Part shown: positions 58,332 through 64,000 of the stretch, piece after piece
How positions within the stretch are numbered: position 1 is the stretch's first letter
Layout of the letters: each line of letters opens with the position of its first letter
Assembly (NCBI RefSeq): GCF_009910705.1
Contig: NZ_JAAAXJ010000002.1
Location: 186,001 to 250,000, forward strand
DNA: 64,000 nucleotides
From: Microvirga arsenatis
Lineage (GTDB): Bacteria; Pseudomonadota; Alphaproteobacteria; Rhizobiales; Beijerinckiaceae
Direction of reading: 5' to 3'
The notes under the pieces: model-generated
The model's database searches: none
What the model saw: only the letters and a program-made list of their open reading frames with translations
What the model was told of the DNA's origin: nothing
Translations under genes and position numbers: made by a program

Positions 58332-58507
58332 CGGCTCCAGCAACCCTCAAGCAGAGCAGGACTTTGTAATGATGTTGTACTATCTTTGACTTATGGTGAA
58401 TAGCCGGTTAACGGCCACGCCGTTGCAGCCTCGGGTCCCTTCCCATAAAAGCTGTCTCCTCATCATCGAAGAACGAACCGGCCGGACCGGCCTCTGGGAT
58501 CCATACG

Positions 58508-59914
58508 ATGCTTCGCCTTCCGAGCTTGGCGCTGGGCGCCGCCCTGACCCTCCTGCCCCAGGCAGCCTTCGCAGCGGAATTCGATGGGGGGCGCCTCGGC
58601 TTCGTCTGGGCCCTGCCCTTCATCGGGATCCTTCTCTCCATCGCCCTGTTCCCGCTGCTGGCGCCCCATTTCTGGGAGCATCACCAGGGCAAGATCGCGG
58701 CCGTCTGGGGGCTGCTGGTCCTGGTCCCCATGGCGCTTGCCTTCGGGCCGGCCACGGCGATCCACGCTCTCGCCCACACGGCCCTGCTGGAATACATCCC
58801 GTTCATCCTGCTCCTGCTGGCCCTGTTCACGGTGGCGGGCGGCATCCTCGTGCGCGGCAACATCCATGGCGCGCCGGGCACCAACACGCTCCTGCTCGCC
58901 ATCGGCACGGTGCTGGCGAGCTTCATCGGCACCACCGGGGCCTCCATGGTGATGATCCGCCCGGTGATGCGCGCCAACGACGACCGGCGGCACAACGTGC
59001 ACGTGATCGTGTTCTTCATCTTCCTGGTCTCGAACATCGGCGGCTCGCTCACGCCGCTCGGCGACCCGCCCCTCTTCCTCGGCTTCCTCCGCGGCGTGGA
59101 TTTCTTCTGGACGACCACGCACCTGCTGCCCGAGATGCTGTTCGCCTCCGGCCTCCTGCTCGCCCTGTTCTTCGTGATCGATCTGGTGATCTACAGGAAG
59201 GAAGGACGCATGCGCCCGGACCCGACGCCGGACAACCCGGTGCGCGTGGTGGGCGGCTTCAACTTCCTTTTGATCTTCATCATCATCGCGGCGATCCTCA
59301 TGAGCGCCACGGTGGATCTTGGGCGCGTCACGGTGCTCGGCACCCAGATCGAACTCGCCAACGCCCTTCGCGACCTCATCATGATCGCCGTCACGATCAT
59401 CTCGCTCAAGGTCACGCCGAAGGCCAACCGTGCCGAGAACGGCTTCTCCTGGGGGCCGATCAAGGAGGTGGCGAAGCTCTTTGCCGGCATCTTCATCGCC
59501 ATCATCCCGGTGCTCGCCATGCTGCGGGCCGGGGCGAACGGCGCCTTCGCGCCCCTCGTCGCCCTCGTGACGAACCCCGACGGCAGCGCCAACAACGCCG
59601 CCTATTTCTGGCTCTCCGGCGGGCTCTCCTCGTTTCTCGACAACGCGCCGACCTATCTCGTCTTCTTCGAGCTTGCCGGGGGCAATCCGCAGCAGCTCAT
59701 GACCACGGGCGCGCTGACCCTCGCGGCGATCTCGGCCGGCGCCGTGTTCATGGGCGCCAACTCCTATATCGGCAATGCGCCGAACTTCATGGTCTACGCG
59801 ATCGCCCGCGAGGGCGGCGTGAAGATGCCGAGCTTCTTCGGCTACCTGCTCTGGTCGGGCGCCATCCTGATCCCGACCTTCCTGCTGCTGACCCTGCTGT
59901 TCTTCAGGGCTTGA
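58508..59914 (+). CDS. Sodium/proton antiporter (NhaD/CitM-like)
   Basis: This 468-residue inner-membrane protein has about eleven to twelve hydrophobic helices. The ion transporter superfamily segments are visible: FIGTTGASMVMIRPV, SNIGGSLTPLGDPPLFLGFL, SGGLSSFLDNAPTYLVFF and GANSYIGNAPNFMVYA. These discontinuous TPLGDPP and DNAPTY motifs belong to NhaD/ArsB-type carriers that exchange sodium and protons. It is monocistronic; a REP-like hairpin follows. Confidence 0.88.
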   Translation: MLRLPSLALGAALTLLPQAAFAAEFDGGRLGFVWALPFIGILLSIALFPLLAPHFWEHHQGKIAAVWGLLVLVPMALAFGPATAIHALAHTALLEYIPFILLLLALFTVAGGILVRGNIHGAPGTNTLLLAIGTVLASFIGTTGASMVMIRPVMRANDDRRHNVHVIVFFIFLVSNIGGSLTPLGDPPLFLGFLRGVDFFWTTTHLLPEMLFASGLLLALFFVIDLVIYRKEGRMRPDPTPDNPVRVVGGFNFLLIFIIIAAILMSATVDLGRVTVLGTQIELANALRDLIMIAVTIISLKVTPKANRAENGFSWGPIKEVAKLFAGIFIAIIPVLAMLRAGANGAFAPLVALVTNPDGSANNAAYFWLSGGLSSFLDNAPTYLVFFELAGGNPQQLMTTGALTLAAISAGAVFMGANSYIGNAPNFMVYAIAREGGVKMPSFFGYLLWSGAILIPTFLLLTLLFFRA

Positions 59915-59922
59915 ACGAATCC

Positions 59923-59960
59923 GTCATCCCGGATCGGCTTACGCCGTCCGGGATGACGCT
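59923..59960. repeat. Intergenic REP-like element, copy 3
   Basis: GTCATCCCGGA and TCCGGGATGAC form a perfect 11-pair stem around TCGGCTTACGCCG. The element matches the second half of the copy at 41112-41209 apart from one base. It sits between the convergent antiporter and 2-hydroxyglutarate oxidase-like genes, nine bases after the antiporter stop. Confidence 0.85.
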
Positions 59961-59965
59961 TGTCT

Positions 59966-61060
59966 TTAGTCGCCCAACCGTTCCGCCACATCCTCGGCCA
60001 GCGAGAGACACGAGGTGAGCCCCGGGCTCTCGATGCCGAAGAGATGGACGAGCCCGGGCAGCCCATGCTCCGCCGGCCCGTCGATCATGAAGTCGGCGGC
60101 CTTCTCGCCTGGCCCGGTGAGCTTCGGGCGAATGCCGGAATAGTCGGGCACCAGCGCGCCGTCGGGCAGTCCCGGCCAGTAGCGGCGGATCGAGGCGTAG
60201 AAGCTCTCCGCCCGCCGGGGATCGACCTCGTAGTCCTCCCGCTCGATCCACTCCACGTCAGGCCCGAAGCGCATGCGCCCGGCGAGATCCAGCGTCACAT
60301 GGGTGCCCAAGCCTCCATCGACGGGGGCGGGATAGATCAGGCGCGAGAAGGCGGGCCGGCCGAGGCAGCCGAAATAGTTGCCCTTGGCGAGCACGAGCGG
60401 CGGCACGCGCTCAGGCGGGTAGCCCTCCGTCGCACGGGCCAGCGCCTGGGCGCCGAGGCCCGCCGCGTTGACCACGGCATCCACCGCGATTTCGGTCGGA
60501 TCCACGCCGCCGATCTGCACGATCCAGCCCTGGCCCTGACGCGCGATGCGCGCGACCGGAGCATGGAAGGCGATCATTCCGCCCGCGTCCTCCAGATCGC
60601 CCTGGAGCGCCAGCATCAGCGCATGGCTGTCGACGATCCCCGTCTCCCGCGACAGCACCGCGCCGGTGCAGGAGAGGTTGGGCTCCAGGGCCTGCGCCTG
60701 CGCACCCGTGAGGAAGGACAGGCCCTCGACGCCGTTTGCCAGCCCCTGCTCGTAGATGCCCTCGATCTTGGCCTGCTCGAGATCGTTGGTCGCCACGATG
60801 AGCTTGCCGCATCTGGCATGCGGAACGCCGTGGCTTTCGCAGAAGGCGTAGAGCAGGCGCCGGCCGTTCACGCAGTGGCGGGCGCGAAGCGAACCGGATG
60901 GGTAGTACATCCCGCCATGGATCACCTCGCTGTTGCGCGACGAGATGCCGTTTCCGAGGCCGCGGGTGGCCTCGGCCACGATCGCGCCGTGGCCGCGAAG
61001 GCTCAATGCCCGCGCGACGGCAAGCCCCACGACCCCGGCGCCGATGACCAGAACCTCGAT
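59966..61060 (-). CDS. FAD-dependent oxidoreductase, L-2-hydroxyglutarate oxidase-like
   Basis: DAO-superfamily flavoprotein. Family marks are GLGNGISSRNSEVIHGGMYYP, VVNAAGLGAQAL and the C-terminal FGIESPGLTSCLS. These place it with LhgO-type oxidases that convert L-2-hydroxyglutarate to 2-oxoglutarate. The first usual start (GTG 61030, 354 residues) would cut the FAD Rossmann motif in half. The in-frame sequence from 61060 restores EVLVIGAGVVGLAVAR directly after AGGGGAGG with five-base spacing, but its first codon is ATC. I therefore mark 61060 as the likely true start, or a mutated one. Confidence 0.8.
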   Translation of the reverse strand: MEVLVIGAGVVGLAVARALSLRGHGAIVAEATRGLGNGISSRNSEVIHGGMYYPSGSLRARHCVNGRRLLYAFCESHGVPHARCGKLIVATNDLEQAKIEGIYEQGLANGVEGLSFLTGAQAQALEPNLSCTGAVLSRETGIVDSHALMLALQGDLEDAGGMIAFHAPVARIARQGQGWIVQIGGVDPTEIAVDAVVNAAGLGAQALARATEGYPPERVPPLVLAKGNYFGCLGRPAFSRLIYPAPVDGGLGTHVTLDLAGRMRFGPDVEWIEREDYEVDPRRAESFYASIRRYWPGLPDGALVPDYSGIRPKLTGPGEKAADFMIDGPAEHGLPGLVHLFGIESPGLTSCLSLAEDVAERLGD

Positions 61061-61084
61061 GGCAGCCTCCCCTTGCCTGCCGGA

Positions 61085-62140
<1,056 letters not shown>

Positions 62141-62270
62141 GGGGCGCCCTCTCTCACCTTGCATGTTCCGGCACGCCGACGTGCCCGGCTGGACCTTCGA
62201 TCCGGCCGCGCCATGGTAGGCACCGGCAGGGGCGGGTCAAGGCGGAACGCCCCGTTTGCCCCAGGATGTC

Positions 62271-63722
62271 TCAGGCGCCGACGGGCAGGGACGGCGGAAG
62301 GTCCGCCTCGAGGGCCAGCACCTTCCCGGGATTGAGGATGTTCTGGGGATCGAGCGCCATTTTCAGCGTGCGCATCAGGTCGAGGGCAACCGGGTCCTTG
62401 TAGCGCGCGAGTTCGTCGCGCTTGATCAGGCCCACCCCGTGCTCGGCGGAGATGGAGCCGTTCATGGCGTGGACGATGTCATGGACGATCCGGTTGAAGC
62501 GTTCCCACTGGGCGAGGAATGCCGCCTTCTCCATGCCGACGGGCTGGCTCAGGTTGAAATGGATGTTGCCGTCGCCGAAGTGACCGAAAGCGCAGACCCG
62601 GACCCCGGGCAGCGCCTCCTCGCAGGCTCGTGTCGCCGTGACGATGAAGTCCGCCACATCGGAAACGGGTACGGCGACGTCATGCTTGATCGAGCCGCCT
62701 TCGAGCCGCTGCACGTGGGAGAGGCTTTCCCTCAAGGACCAAAGCGCATCGTTCTGCGCCTCGCTCGCCGCAATGGCGGCATCCTCGACGATTCCGGCCT
62801 CGAGCGCCGCTTCCAGCGCCCGTTCCAGGCGCGGGCGCAGGTCGAGCTCCGGATCGGGCGAGGAGACCTCGATCAGGGCATAGGCCTCATGCTCGCCGTT
62901 CAGCGGGCGTACCGCGCCCGGCGTGTGCTTGAGCACGATCTGGAGCGCGAAGCGCGGCATGAACTCGAAAGCGGTGAGCTGGTCGCCGAGACGGCGGCGC
63001 AGGCCCTCGAACAGCTGGAGCGCCGCATGGGGCGAGGCGCAGCCCACGAAGGCCGCGACCTGGGATTTCGGCTGCGGAAAGAGCTTGAGCACCGCCGCGG
63101 AGACGATGCCGAGCGTTCCCTCCGACCCGATGAAGAGGTTTTTCAGGTCGTAGCCCGTGTTGTCCTTGCGCAGCGCCTTCAGGCCGTTCCAGATGCGCCC
63201 GTCGGCGAGCACCACCTCGAGTCCCAGCACGAGATCGCGGGTGTTGCCGTAGCGCAGCACGTTCACGCCGCCCGCATTGGTGGCGATATTGCCGCCGATC
63301 CGGCAGGAGCCCTCGGAGGCGAGCGACAGGGGAAAGAGGCAATCCGCCGCCTTCGCCGCCTCCTGGACGTCCCTGAGGATGCAGCCGGCCTCCGCGGTGA
63401 GGGTGGCGTTGAACGGGTTGACCTCGCGGATGCGGTCGAGCCGGGCGAGGGAGAGCACGATGCCCCCGTGCGGCACCCCTCCCCCGACGAGGCCCGTATT
63501 GCCGCCCTGGGGCACCACCGGGACTCCCGCCCCCGCGCATTCCCGGACGACGAAGGCCACCTCCTCCGTGCTGCCGGGGCGGATCACCGCCTGGGCCGCG
63601 CCGCGATAGAGCCTGCGCTCCTCTACGAGATAGCCCTCCATCCCGGCGGGGTCGCGGATGACGTTCGCTTCGCCCAGACGGGCGGAGAGAATGTTCAGGA
63701 TGTCGCTGGCGGGGTCGGGCAT
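62271..63722 (-). CDS. FAD-linked oxidase, D-2-hydroxyglutarate/D-lactate dehydrogenase-like
   Basis: This 483-residue flavoprotein has an N-terminal FAD-binding PCMH domain (VPQGGNTGLVGGGVP, SEGSCRIGGNIATNAGGVN) and a C-terminal FAD-oxidase domain with FGHFGDGNIHFN and the closing LDPQNILNPGKVL. The PQGGNTGLVGG form is typical of the D-2-hydroxyglutarate dehydrogenase group. It acts on an alpha-hydroxy acid and passes electrons to quinone or an electron-transfer flavoprotein. With the L-type oxidase downstream, both enantiomers could be handled in one locus. Confidence 0.88.
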   Translation of the reverse strand: MPDPASDILNILSARLGEANVIRDPAGMEGYLVEERRLYRGAAQAVIRPGSTEEVAFVVRECAGAGVPVVPQGGNTGLVGGGVPHGGIVLSLARLDRIREVNPFNATLTAEAGCILRDVQEAAKAADCLFPLSLASEGSCRIGGNIATNAGGVNVLRYGNTRDLVLGLEVVLADGRIWNGLKALRKDNTGYDLKNLFIGSEGTLGIVSAAVLKLFPQPKSQVAAFVGCASPHAALQLFEGLRRRLGDQLTAFEFMPRFALQIVLKHTPGAVRPLNGEHEAYALIEVSSPDPELDLRPRLERALEAALEAGIVEDAAIAASEAQNDALWSLRESLSHVQRLEGGSIKHDVAVPVSDVADFIVTATRACEEALPGVRVCAFGHFGDGNIHFNLSQPVGMEKAAFLAQWERFNRIVHDIVHAMNGSISAEHGVGLIKRDELARYKDPVALDLMRTLKMALDPQNILNPGKVLALEADLPPSLPVGA

Positions 63723-63883
63723 CGGGGTTACGGAGCGCCTGTTGAGGCCGGCGGCCTACGGTGCCGATTACATGACCCAGCCGCGGCCGGCTGTCGAGCG
63801 GGCACTTTAGCCCCGGTCCCCTGGGGCGGCGAAGCTGCTATACTGCCCTTCCCTTCCAGCCTGTCGTTCACGCCATCCCATCT

Positions 63884-64000
63884 ATGAGCATTCGGAAAAC
63901 CGCCTTCGGCGCCATCGACGGCAAGCCGGTCGAGGCCTACGAGATCGAGGCCGGTGCGATCCGCGCCACGATCATCACCTACGCGGCGGCCTTGAGCCGC
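63884..64000 (+). CDS. galM: Aldose 1-epimerase (partial, 3' end outside window)
   Basis: The first 39 codons read KTAFGAIDGKPVEAYEIE and AIRATIITYAAALS, the usual beginning of galactose mutarotase-type epimerases (FG...DG..V..YT, then V.I..YGA.I). The gene is cut by the window end. A TATACT box at 63839-63844 may be its promoter. The first strands only are visible, so the assignment rests on a short stretch. Confidence 0.65.
   Translation, partial: MSIRKTAFGAIDGKPVEAYEIEAGAIRATIITYAAALSR

Overview
The window is GC-rich DNA (roughly two-thirds G+C by eye) from a free-living alphaproteobacterium. It is most likely a Rhizobiales/Hyphomicrobiales chromosome of the Methylobacteriaceae (Microvirga-like) or Bradyrhizobium/Rhodopseudomonas kind. 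The evidence is a pim-type dicarboxylate beta-oxidation cluster, minCDE preceded by a CtrA-type box, an oxyR/katA pair, a Caulobacter-type xylose dehydrogenase beside a XylFGH importer, and very dense coding. I see no insertion sequence, prophage, CRISPR array or rRNA operon. One tRNA gene (Arg, anticodon CCG) is present.

Layout. (1) 1-12951: a fatty/dicarboxylic acid catabolic island. It holds a tandem-domain TetR regulator, an alpha/beta hydrolase, a fused enoyl-CoA hydratase/3-hydroxyacyl-CoA dehydrogenase and a thiolase, then (divergent) a quinone oxidoreductase, an acyl-CoA ligase, three acyl-CoA dehydrogenases and an SDR. The divergent promoter region carries overlapping inverted repeats. 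(2) 13019-23496: a Pmp3 peptide, a secreted RTX protein, tRNA-Arg, two rRNA modification enzymes, a cold shock protein, small unknown proteins, a DMT exporter behind an apparent transcription attenuator, an MFS exporter, RlpA, and two secreted or membrane proteins of unknown role. (3) 23543-25358: minCDE with terminator and CtrA-like site. (4) 25746-31633: a TAXI binding protein, a secreted coiled-coil/Sel1-like protein, an XRE-cupin regulator with a GNAT, a TSUP transporter and small unknowns. (5) 31701-40200: cysK-oxyR facing katA, a metallo-hydrolase facing glutathione-dependent formaldehyde dehydrogenase, a Nudix ADP-ribose-type hydrolase head-to-head with a stand-alone SIR2 protein, and an AmpG-like transporter. 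A parS-like 16-mer lies between frmA and the Nudix gene. (6) 40326-45880: a D-xylose dehydrogenase, the xylFHG importer and a ROK repressor. (7) 45938-55665: a large RTX protein, DNA polymerase I, a GNAT, cytochrome b561, a monooxygenase-fold protein, MarR with twin operators, and a GST. (8) 55834-64000: an adenylate/guanylate cyclase, a broken coiled-coil ORF, a class II amidotransferase, a sodium/proton antiporter, L- and D-2-hydroxyglutarate-type oxidoreductases around an orphan UgpC-type ATPase, and the start of an aldose epimerase.

The most interesting leads are the SIR2/Nudix head-to-head pair, the attenuator-like leader of the DMT transporter, the parS-like site, the CtrA box at minC, a probable ATC start codon (or lost start) in the 2-hydroxyglutarate oxidase-like gene, and two RTX proteins sharing one C-terminal export module without a secretion system nearby. 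All functional statements rest on reading motifs by eye; no database search was run.
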